This document shows, piece by piece, positions 1 to 6,476 of a DNA stretch of 16,502 nucleotides. Origin of the DNA: Pseudomonadota bacterium. Its GTDB lineage: Bacteria > Pseudomonadota > Gammaproteobacteria > Xanthomonadales > Xanthomonadaceae. The notes beneath the pieces were generated by a model. That model searched no databases, had not been told where the DNA came from, and worked only from the letters and a program-made list of their open reading frames with translations. Location of the stretch: assembly GCA_023399815.1 (NCBI GenBank), contig JAEWOJ010000175.1, positions 1 to 16,502 on the forward strand, read 5' to 3'. Each line of letters starts with the position of its first letter. The first letter of the stretch is position 1. Position numbers and translations under genes: made by a program.

Positions 1-18
1 CCCCATGATCGAGGCGCT

Positions 19-463
19 GAGCGTAGCAGATCAGGAATTGCGCTCTAACCGGAACTGAAGAGTTCGACGCATTGCCACTTCCGGAGAGCGTAGCAGATCA
101 GGAATTGCGCTCTAACCGGAACATGCAGAACGCCGTCACGCGCGGCGAGTTGGAGCGTAGCAGATCAGGAATTGCGCTCTAACCGGAACATCATCAAGGA
201 ATACAACGATGTTTAAGATGAGCGTAGCAGATCAGGAATTGCGCTCTAACCGGAACCGAGTAGAGCGCCAGGTACGCCTTGGTTTCGAGCGTAGCAGATC
301 AGGAATTGCGCTCTAACCGGAACCTTGGGGCTGGCGTCGATCAGGGCCGCCTCGAGCGTAGCAGATCTGGAATTGCGCTCTAGCCGGAACTAGAAATTGT
401 TGGTGCGCAGCTTGAAAGCGGAGCGTAGTAGATCAGGGGAGTTGCACTCTCAGGCCAGGCAAC
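19..463. CRISPR. CRISPR array end: 7 repeats, 6 complete spacers
   Basis: Repeats lie at 19-55, 86-122, 153-189, 220-256, 287-323, 354-390 and a degenerate one at 421-463. Each intact repeat is 37 bp, begins GAGCGTAGCAGATC and ends GCTCTAACCGGAAC, and every spacer is exactly 30 bp (period 67). Repeats 1-5 are identical. Repeat 6 has two substitutions (at 367 and 383). Repeat 7 has several changes and about 6 extra bases. Bases 1-18 are the end of a further spacer, so the array continues to the left. Each repeat has GAGCG at one end and CGCTC at positions 23-27, a 5-bp inverted repeat. Repeat decay towards the right suggests the leader-distal end is on the right. The 36/37+30 geometry fits type II (also V or VI) rather than I-E or I-F. 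No cas gene is present in the window, so type is inferred only. Confidence 0.96.
421..463. repeat. Degenerate terminal CRISPR repeat
   Basis: This copy keeps the first 17 bases of the repeat with one change (position 429, C to T). It then carries small insertions (GGGGAG for GGAA, and extra bases in CAGGCCAGGCAAC), giving about 43 bases instead of 37. Degenerate last repeats are normal at the old end of arrays. The alternative, that it is the anti-repeat of a tracrRNA read rightwards, is discussed in the findings. Confidence 0.8.
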
Positions 464-674
464 GTTCGAATTCACTTCGCCAAGATGCCTTGACTGCATC
501 GGGATGATGCCCCGCTATATCGCCGAAGAGCCCGAGGTCTTGAACGAAGACATCGGCGAGTGAAGCGTGACGCGGCGCACGCCCGGGCCGCTCCGGCCGC
601 GCGCCGCCACCTGCCTGTCATCGATACAGGCTATGCTCGGTCGTGCAGGGGGGCACTGCCATCGAGGTGACGCG
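464..674. other. Array-to-gene spacer with hairpins and a short open-frame remnant
   Basis: No complete gene is recognised here. The stretch holds a GCATC/GATGC hairpin (496-500/506-510). It also holds a nested hairpin with an outer 7-bp stem TCGCCGA/TCGGCGA (520-526/553-559) and an inner 5-bp stem GTCTT/AAGAC (537-541/547-551). A plus-strand frame is open from 432 to the TGA at 561-563; its last 20 codons after ATG 504 read MMPRYIAEEPEVLNEDIGE. It has no convincing ribosome site and no family I recognise, so it may be the tail of a decayed gene. No thymine run follows the hairpins. Confidence 0.4.
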
Positions 675-926
675 ATGCATCTTTTGCCCGTACATGGACG
701 CCATCGGCAATCGCTGCGCCAGGCCGGCGAACGGCTGCGCGCCCACTATGCCCGCCACCACCGCTCCGCTGCCTTCTGGGATGCCTACCAGCAGATCCAG
801 AACGAGCTGGCCCGCGAATTCCCGGAGCACCGGGCCGAACTGTGCAACCGCATGGCGGCCTTCGCGCAGCGGCTGGGCGCGGTGGAGGAAGCGCAGTTGC
901 TCGACGCGGCCCTCCCTCGCGACTGA
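675..926 (+). CDS. Small hypothetical protein, 83 aa
   Basis: The open frame extends upstream to 567, but the ATG at 675 is preceded by GAGGTGA (664-670), a good ribosome site, so the shorter 83-residue form is preferred. The product starts MHLLPVHGRHRQSLRQ and looks all-helical and soluble. It is rich in Arg, Glu, Ala and Gln, has an aromatic patch SAAFWDAYQQ near residue 34, and has no signal peptide or membrane segment. I do not recognise the family. It is convergent with the RND pump gene and stands alone downstream of the CRISPR array, so context gives no function. Codon use and GC match the neighbours, which supports a real gene, but the small size leaves doubt. Confidence 0.6.
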   Translation: MHLLPVHGRHRQSLRQAGERLRAHYARHHRSAAFWDAYQQIQNELAREFPEHRAELCNRMAAFAQRLGAVEEAQLLDAALPRD

Positions 927-942
927 TCGGACGGATTGAAAC

Positions 943-1007
943 GACGATGCCGGGGCATGCCACGGCGTCATCGTCCCGGCGACGGTGCCGACGCGTTGCC
1001 GGCACCG
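943..1007. terminator. Candidate bidirectional terminator hairpins
   Basis: Two inverted repeats lie between the convergent small gene and the RND pump gene. One has a 7-bp stem GACGATG/CATCGTC (943-949/969-975). The other has an 8-bp stem CGGTGCCG/CGGCACCG (983-990/1000-1007) with a 9-base loop. Neither is followed by a clear thymine run on either strand, so intrinsic termination is plausible from position but not demonstrated. Confidence 0.4.
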
Positions 1008-1019
1008 CGATCGCAGGAA

Positions 1020-4000
1020 TCACGCCTGCGGCGATTCCCCGTTCCCGGCCAGACGCCGGCGGTTGAACAGGCGCTGCACCACCACGAAGAACAGCGGGAT
1101 GAAGAACAGGCCCAGCAGGGTGCCGGCGATCATGCCGCCGAGCACGCCGGTGCCGATGGCGCGCTGCGCGCCCGAACCGGCGCCCGAGGCGATGGCCAGC
1201 GGCAGCACGCCCAGGCCGAACGCCAGCGAGGTCATCACGATCGGGCGCAGGCGGTCGCGCACCGCGTGCATCGTCGCCTCGATCACGCCCACGCCCTTCT
1301 CCAGGTTCTCCTTGGCGAACTCGACGATCAGGATCGCGTTCTTCGAGGTCAGGCCCACCGTGGTCAGCATCGCCACCTGGAAGTAGACGTCGCGCTCCAT
1401 GCCGCGGAAGGTGTTGGCCAGCACCGCGCCGAGGATGCCCAGCGGCGCCACCATCAGCACCGCGGTCGGTACGCTCCAGCTCTCGTACAGCGCGGCCAGG
1501 CACAGGAACACGATCAGCAGCGACAGCGTGTACAGCAGCGGCGTCTGCGAACCGGCCTCGCGTTCCTGGTAGGACACCGCGGTCCACTCGATGCTGAAGC
1601 CCGGCGGCAGCTGGCTGGCGAGCTTTTCCACTTCCAGCATCGCATCGCCCGAGGCCACGCCCGGCGCCGCCTCGCCCTGGATCTCCAGCGCCGAGACGCC
1701 GTTGTAGCGCTCCAGGCGCGGCGAACCGTAGTCCCAGCGCTGGCTGGCGAAGGCCGAGAACGGCACCATCTGCCCGGCGTCGTTCTTCACCGTCCACAGG
1801 TTGAAGTCTTCCGGGTTCATGCGGAAGCCGTCGTCGGCCTGCATGTAGACGCGCTTGACCCGGCCACGGTCGATGAAGTCGTCGACGTAGCTCGAACCCC
1901 ACGCCGTGGCCAGGGTGCTGTTGATCGCATCCAGCGACAGCCCGTGCGCGCCGGCCTTGGCCACGTCGATGTCCAGGCGCAGCTGTGGGGTGTCGTCCAG
2001 GCCGTTGGGGCGGACGTTGGCCAGCCTGCCGCTTTCGGCCGCCATGCCCAGCAGCTGGTTGCGTGCGTCGACCAGCGCCTCGTGGCCCTGCCCGGTGTTG
2101 TCCTTCAGGAAGAAGGTGTAGCCCGAGGCGGTGCCCAGCTCCGGCATCGCCGGCGGCGGGAAGGCGAAGATGAAGGCGTCCTTGATCTGCCCCAGCGCGG
2201 CCATCGCGCGGCCGGTGATCGGCCCCACTCCGTCCTTGGCGCTACGGTCCTTCCAGTCCTTGAGCTTGACGAAGGCCATGCCCGAGTTCTGGCCCATGCC
2301 GGAGAAGCTGAAGCCCTGCACCGAGAACACCGATTCCACGGCGTCCTTCTCGTTCTGCAGGAAGTGGTCCTCCAGCTTGTAGATCGACTCCAGCGTGCGC
2401 TCCTGGGTGGCGCCCACCGGCGCCTGCACCAGCGCCATCAGGATGCCCTGGTCCTCGTTGGGCAGGAACGAACTGGGCAGGCGCATGAACAGCACGCCCA
2501 TCGCCACCGCCAGCGCCAGGAACACCGCCATGAACCGCCACGGCCGCGCCAGGATGCCGCGCACGCCGCGCTGGTAGGCGCCGCTGGTGCGGTCGAAGCC
2601 GTTGTTGAAGCCGTTGAAGAAACGTCCGGCCAGGCCGCGGTGGGCGACGTGGTGCTCGCCCTTCTTCAGCGGCTTGAGCAGGGTCGCGCACAGCGCCGGG
2701 GTCAGCACGATGGCCACCAGCACCGACAGCGCCATCGCCGAGACGATGGTCGCCGAGAACTGGCGGTAGATCACGCCGGTGGAGCCGCTCATGAACGCCA
2801 TCGGCACGAACACCGCCGACAGCACCAGGCCGATGCCGACCAGCGCGCCGGTGATCTGCCCCATCGACTTGCGCGTGGCCTCCAGCGGCGACAGCCCTTC
2901 CTCGGACATGATGCGCTCGACGTTCTCCACCACCACGATGGCGTCGTCCACCAGCAGGCCGATCGCCAGCACCATGGCGAACATGGTCAGCATGTTGATC
3001 GAGAAACCCAGCGCGGCGAGGATGCCGAACGTGCCCAGCAGCACCACCGGCACCGCGATCGTCGGGATCAGCGTGGCGCGGAAGTTCTGCAGGAACAGGT
3101 ACATCACCAGGAACACCAGCACGATCGCCTCGAGCAGGGTCTCGACCACGCCCTTGATCGACACCTTCACGAACGGCGTGGTGTCGTACGGGATCACCGC
3201 CTTCAGCCCGCGCGGGTAGTTGGCGCTCAGCTCGTCCAGGGTCTTCCTGACGCCTTCGGCCGTGTCCAGCGCGTTGGCGCCGGTGGCCAGGGTGACGGCC
3301 AGGCCCGAGGCCGGCTTGCCGTTGTAGCGGGTGACGAAGTCGTAGGTCTCCGCGCCCAGTTCCACGCGCGCCACGTCGCCCAGCGTCAGCGTCGAGCCGT
3401 CGGCCTCGGTGCGCAGCACGATGGCGCGGAACTGTTCCGGCGTCTGCAGGCGGTCCTGCGCGTTGATGGTGGCGTTGAGCTGCTGGCCCTTCACCGCCGG
3501 CGCGCCGCCCAGCTGGCCCACGGCCACCTGCGCGTTCTGCGCGCGCACCGCCGCGGCCGCCTCGTCCACCGAGACCCGGTAGGTCTGCAGCTTGTTCGGG
3601 TCCAGCCAGATGCGCATGGCGTACTTGCCGCCGAACACTTCGATGCTGCCCACGCCCGGCACCCGGCTCAGCGGGTCCAGCACGTTGGAGCCGACATAGT
3701 CGGAGATGTCGGTGGCGTCCATGCTGCCGTCCTCGGACACGAAGCCAACCACCTGCAGGAAGCCGCTGGACGACTTGGCGACGTTGATGCCCTGGCGCTG
3801 CACTTCCTGCGGCAGCAGCGGCATGGCCAGCTGCAGCTTGTTCTGCACCTGCACCTGGGCGATGTCCGGGTTGGTGCCGCTGGCGAAGGTCAGGGTGATG
3901 CTGGCCTGGCCGTTGGAGGAGCTGTTGGACGAGAAGTAGATCAGCCCGTCCAGGCCCTTCATGTTCTGCTCGATGATCTGCGTCACCGAGTCCTCGACCA

Positions 4001-4166
4001 CCTTGGCCGAAGCGCCCGGGTAATTGGCCGAGATCGATACCGCCGGCGGCGCGACCTCCGGGTACATCGAGATCGGCAGCTTGAGCATCGCCAGCGCGCC
4101 GGCCAGCATGATGATGATGGCGATGACCCACGCGAAGATGGGCCGGTCAATGAAGAAGCGAGCCAT
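1020..4166 (-). CDS. acrB: RND multidrug efflux permease, AcrB/MexB type (HAE1)
   Basis: Inner-membrane proton-driven drug exporter of the hydrophobe/amphiphile efflux-1 family, 1048 residues, the usual length. It opens MARFFIDRPIFAWVIAIIIM, the standard first membrane helix. The proton-relay aspartates are D407 and D408 in GLLVDDAIVVVENVERIM, matching E. coli AcrB numbering. The relay lysine lies in LTSKNAILIVEF, at about residue 942. Two large periplasmic loops follow helices 1 and 7. The gene starts 12 bases after the fusion-protein stop, with GGAGA (4172-4176 on the plus strand) as ribosome site, so the two are co-transcribed. No outer-membrane channel gene follows; the pump must use a TolC/OprM encoded elsewhere. 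The symbol is a family label; the substrate range cannot be read, and smeE, mexB or ttgB would be equivalent names. Confidence 0.95.
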   Translation of the reverse strand: MARFFIDRPIFAWVIAIIIMLAGALAMLKLPISMYPEVAPPAVSISANYPGASAKVVEDSVTQIIEQNMKGLDGLIYFSSNSSSNGQASITLTFASGTNPDIAQVQVQNKLQLAMPLLPQEVQRQGINVAKSSSGFLQVVGFVSEDGSMDATDISDYVGSNVLDPLSRVPGVGSIEVFGGKYAMRIWLDPNKLQTYRVSVDEAAAAVRAQNAQVAVGQLGGAPAVKGQQLNATINAQDRLQTPEQFRAIVLRTEADGSTLTLGDVARVELGAETYDFVTRYNGKPASGLAVTLATGANALDTAEGVRKTLDELSANYPRGLKAVIPYDTTPFVKVSIKGVVETLLEAIVLVFLVMYLFLQNFRATLIPTIAVPVVLLGTFGILAALGFSINMLTMFAMVLAIGLLVDDAIVVVENVERIMSEEGLSPLEATRKSMGQITGALVGIGLVLSAVFVPMAFMSGSTGVIYRQFSATIVSAMALSVLVAIVLTPALCATLLKPLKKGEHHVAHRGLAGRFFNGFNNGFDRTSGAYQRGVRGILARPWRFMAVFLALAVAMGVLFMRLPSSFLPNEDQGILMALVQAPVGATQERTLESIYKLEDHFLQNEKDAVESVFSVQGFSFSGMGQNSGMAFVKLKDWKDRSAKDGVGPITGRAMAALGQIKDAFIFAFPPPAMPELGTASGYTFFLKDNTGQGHEALVDARNQLLGMAAESGRLANVRPNGLDDTPQLRLDIDVAKAGAHGLSLDAINSTLATAWGSSYVDDFIDRGRVKRVYMQADDGFRMNPEDFNLWTVKNDAGQMVPFSAFASQRWDYGSPRLERYNGVSALEIQGEAAPGVASGDAMLEVEKLASQLPPGFSIEWTAVSYQEREAGSQTPLLYTLSLLIVFLCLAALYESWSVPTAVLMVAPLGILGAVLANTFRGMERDVYFQVAMLTTVGLTSKNAILIVEFAKENLEKGVGVIEATMHAVRDRLRPIVMTSLAFGLGVLPLAIASGAGSGAQRAIGTGVLGGMIAGTLLGLFFIPLFFVVVQRLFNRRRLAGNGESPQA

Positions 4167-4178
4167 GGACGTCTCCGC

Positions 4179-5354
4179 TTACGGCTGGGCGGCCGGCGTG
4201 GCCGGCGCGGCGGGTTTGGCGGCGTCGGCGCCCTTCTCGGTGGCCTGCACCGGCATGCCCGGGCCGATCTTCTGCAGGCCCTCGACGATCACCTTGTCGC
4301 CGGCCTTCAGGCCGTCCTCGACCAGCCACTTGTCGCCGATGGCGCGGCTGACGACGACCTGGCGCAGCGCGACCTTGCCCTCGCCGTCGACCACCATCGC
4401 GCTCGTGCTGCCCCTGGGATCGCGGGCGATGCCCTGCATCGGCACCAGCACGGCGTCCTGGCGCACGCCGCTGCCCAGCACCGCGCGCACGAACATGCCC
4501 GGCATCAGCACCTGGTCGGGGTTCTCCACGCGCACGCGCAGGCCGTAGCTGCCGGTGCCCGGATCGACGCTGACCTCGGAGAATTCCAGCGTGCCCTTGT
4601 GGACGTAGCGGCTGCCGTCTTCCAGCACGATGTCCACCGGCAGTTCGGAGGCGCCCTGCAGGCGGCCGGCGGCCAGCTCGCGGCGCAGCTGCAGCAGTTC
4701 GGCCGAGGACTGGCTGACGTCGATGTAGATCGGGTCCAGTTGGTTGATCGTGGCCAGCGCTTCGGCCTGGCCGGCGCTGACCAGCGCGCCCTGGGTGACC
4801 GTGGACTTGCCGATCTGGCCGCTGATCGGCGCGGTGATGCGCGCATAGCCCAGGGTCACGTTGGCCGCGTCCAGCGCGGCGCGGGCGGCGCCGACGTCGG
4901 CCTCGGCCTGCTTCCACGCGACCTGTGCGTTCTCGTCGTCCTGCACGCTGATGACCCGGCTCTTGACCAGTTCACTGCTGCGCCGCGCGGCCAGGCGCGC
5001 GGCGCTGGCGCTGGCCTCGGCGCGGGCCAGCTGCGCGCGGGCGCTGTTGGCCTGGGCGCGGTAGGCCGCGTCGTCGAGCTGGTACAGCGGCTGGCCCTGC
5101 TTGACCAGGCTGCCCTCGGTGAACAGGCGCCTGGCGACGATGCCGTTGACCTGCGGGCGCACCTCGGCCACCTGGTAGCCGGTGGCGCGGCCGACCAGTT
5201 CGCGGGTCAGCGTGACCGGCCCGGCCTTCAGGGTGACGACGGTGACCTGGCCGGGACCGCCGGCCTGTTGCTGCGGTTGTCCGCCGCAGGCGGCCAGGGC
5301 GACGGCGAGGGCCAGGGAAAGCACGGCAAGACGGCGGTTGCGGATCTTGGACAT
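4179..5354 (-). CDS. acrA: RND efflux periplasmic adaptor (membrane fusion lipoprotein)
   Basis: Periplasmic adaptor linking the RND permease to an outer-membrane channel, 391 residues. The start is set at the ATG giving MSKIRNRRLAVLSLALAVAL, because this places a lipoprotein signal with lipobox LAAC and Cys23 at the N-terminus; the frame stays open further upstream but would run through the promoter. After Cys23 come the family blocks: a first lipoyl half with EVRPQVNGIVARRLFTEGS, an alpha-helical hairpin of Ala/Arg-rich repeats (about residues 95-150), a second lipoyl half with ARITAPISGQIGKS, then beta-barrel and membrane-proximal parts. The C-terminal tail is Ala/Pro-rich (AAKPAAPATPAAQP). 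It is first gene of the pump operon, facing the TetR regulator. The symbol is a family label. Confidence 0.94.
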   Translation of the reverse strand: MSKIRNRRLAVLSLALAVALAACGGQPQQQAGGPGQVTVVTLKAGPVTLTRELVGRATGYQVAEVRPQVNGIVARRLFTEGSLVKQGQPLYQLDDAAYRAQANSARAQLARAEASASAARLAARRSSELVKSRVISVQDDENAQVAWKQAEADVGAARAALDAANVTLGYARITAPISGQIGKSTVTQGALVSAGQAEALATINQLDPIYIDVSQSSAELLQLRRELAAGRLQGASELPVDIVLEDGSRYVHKGTLEFSEVSVDPGTGSYGLRVRVENPDQVLMPGMFVRAVLGSGVRQDAVLVPMQGIARDPRGSTSAMVVDGEGKVALRQVVVSRAIGDKWLVEDGLKAGDKVIVEGLQKIGPGMPVQATEKGADAAKPAAPATPAAQP

Positions 5355-5511
5355 GGGAAAGGCTCGAAGGGAAAGTGGCGCTGGCAGGTGCGCGCAGGCC
5401 CGGCGCCGCGGCGCGGGGATGGGCACGGGGCCTGCCGCGCATACGTTACGGGCATGGCCACGAGGGTTGCCACCGCACACGGCGGCTCCCTCCTGCGAAG
5501 CAGGCGGCGGG

Positions 5512-5541
5512 AATATACATACATGCAAGCATGTTTGTAAA
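5512..5541 (-). promoter_or_regulatory. Sigma-70 promoter of the RND efflux operon
   Basis: On the minus strand TTTACA (5541-5536) matches the -35 consensus at 5 of 6 positions and TATATT (5517-5512) matches the -10 at 5 of 6, with an 18-base spacing. The start codon of the fusion protein is about 155 bases downstream, leaving a long leader. The repressor palindrome at 5516-5539 covers the whole spacer. Confidence 0.65.
5516..5539. promoter_or_regulatory. TetR-family operator palindrome
   Basis: Half-sites TACATACATGC (5516-5526) and GCATGTTTGTA (5529-5539) are inverted repeats matching at 10 of 11 positions around AA. The TACA(T/A)ACAT core is the type bound by AcrR, TtgR and SmeT. It lies between the divergent regulator and pump operon and over the pump promoter, so the regulator very probably represses both. 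Confidence 0.8.
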
Positions 5542-5545
5542 CGGG

Positions 5546-5551
5546 TACAAT
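5546..5551 (+). promoter_or_regulatory. Probable -10 box of the TetR-family regulator gene
   Basis: TACAAT matches TATAAT at 5 of 6 and lies 33 bases before the regulator ATG. No good -35 is visible at 16-18 bases. Its upstream region is the operator itself, which is consistent with autorepression. Confidence 0.45.
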
Positions 5552-5584
5552 CCCGCCCGGTGTCATCCAGCATCTGCACGCGCA

Positions 5585-6256
5585 ATGGCCAGAAAAACCA
5601 GAGAAGAGGCGCTCGCCACCCGCGAGGGCATCCTTGACGCTGCCCTGTCCTGCTTCCACGAAAACGGCGTGTCGGGCACCTCGCTGGCCGCCATCGGCGA
5701 GCGCGCCGGCTATTCGCGCGGCGCGGTGTATTGGCACTTCAAGAACAAGACCGAGGTGCTGGAAGCGATGATCCGGCGCGAGCACATACCGTTCCTGGAA
5801 CGGCTGCGCCGCACCGCTTCGCCCCGGCGCACCACCCCGATCCTCGACCTGCGCTCGGCGATGCGGGTGTCGATCAGCGAAGTGGCCGCCACCCGCAAGC
5901 TGCGGCAGATGATGGAAATCATGCTGCGCAACGACCTCTCCGCCGAAAGCGAGGCCATGCGCAGGCTGCTGCACGCGAGCACCGCCGAGGAACTGGCGAT
6001 CTTCCGCAGCACCTTCGCGCGCGCGCGCGAACTGGGGCAACTGCGCGAAGGCGTCGACCCGGCCGTGCCCGCGCGCATCCTGCACGCCTGCACGATGGGC
6101 GCGATGTGCAGCGGGCTGATGGAGCCGGAGCATTTCTCGCTGGAAGGCGACAGCCATGAAGCCATCGACGCGATGCTGGGCTGGTACGTGAAGCCCGGCG
6201 TATTCACTCCCGGCGCCCCGTCTTCGCCGCTGCCGGACGAGGACGGCGCCGACTGA
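5585..6256 (+). CDS. TetR/AcrR-family repressor of the RND pump
   Basis: Transcriptional repressor of 223 residues, a usual TetR length. The start ATG at 5585 gives MARKTREEALATREGILDAA, the standard opening of AcrR/TtgR/SmeT-type regulators, though the frame is open further upstream. The N-terminal helix-turn-helix is about residues 12-60, with the recognition part GERAGYSRGAVYWHFKNKTE. The C-terminal ligand and dimer domain follows (about 80-205), and the last 20 residues are a loose Pro/Ser/Asp tail. It is divergent from the pump operon, with a shared operator. By analogy with the family, drug binding should release it from DNA and raise both its own and the pump's transcription. The inducer cannot be inferred. 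There is no clear Shine-Dalgarno in front of the ATG. Confidence 0.93.
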   Translation: MARKTREEALATREGILDAALSCFHENGVSGTSLAAIGERAGYSRGAVYWHFKNKTEVLEAMIRREHIPFLERLRRTASPRRTTPILDLRSAMRVSISEVAATRKLRQMMEIMLRNDLSAESEAMRRLLHASTAEELAIFRSTFARARELGQLREGVDPAVPARILHACTMGAMCSGLMEPEHFSLEGDSHEAIDAMLGWYVKPGVFTPGAPSSPLPDEDGAD

Positions 6257-6350
6257 GCGCGCCCCGGCGAAGGCTGCGCCATCCATCCCGCGCCGACGCT
6301 CCCGCCGCCTGCGGTCCGCACCGGCACGCTCGTACCCTCGAAAAGATTGG

Positions 6351-6370
6351 ACACGCTGACTCCAGCGTGT
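6351..6370. terminator. Hairpin between regulator and hslU, candidate terminator
   Basis: Perfect 8-bp stem ACACGCTG/CAGCGTGT (6351-6358/6363-6370) with loop ACTC. On the minus strand the stem is followed within about 6 bases by CTTTTC, a short thymine run; on the plus strand no run follows. It could back up the hslU terminator. Confidence 0.4.
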
Positions 6371-6420
6371 GCGAAGACACCGGCCTGCGCCCGGATGCGA
6401 ACGCGCCGGACGACACCTCC

Positions 6421-6450
6421 AAAACAGCAACGGCGCCCGAAGGCGCCGTT
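6421..6450 (-). terminator. Intrinsic terminator of the hslV-hslU operon
   Basis: Perfect 9-bp stem AACGGCGCC/GGCGCCGTT (6429-6437/6442-6450). Read on the minus strand the loop is TTCG, the very stable UUCG tetraloop, and the stem is followed by GCTGTTTT. It begins 27 bases after the hslU stop codon. Confidence 0.82.
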
Positions 6451-6476
6451 GTCGCGATCGCGGCCTGCTTGCCCGC

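Noticed and set aside
324..353. Self-targeting by spacer 5, sharing GCGTCGATCAGG with dapF near 11616
   Set aside because: The match covers only about 12 contiguous bases plus a few scattered ones of 30, within expectation for GC-rich DNA. It is not a protospacer.
615..629. LexA (SOS) box, CTGT-CATCGAT-ACAG
   Set aside because: The gap between the half-sites is 7 bases rather than the 8 of the E. coli SOS box, and LexA in Xanthomonadaceae binds a different motif. It is probably a chance palindrome.
567..674. Longer start for the small hypothetical gene at 567
   Set aside because: The extra 36 residues are Arg/Pro/Ala-rich and unlike the rest, and the strong GAGGTGA ribosome site lies just before the ATG at 675.
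936..5540. Plus-strand open frame of over 1500 codons opposite the RND operon
   Set aside because: It is the antisense shadow of acrB and acrA, caused by high GC in the third codon position. Its product is a low-complexity Arg/His/Gln/Ala-rich string with no family motif, while the minus-strand genes show complete known domains.
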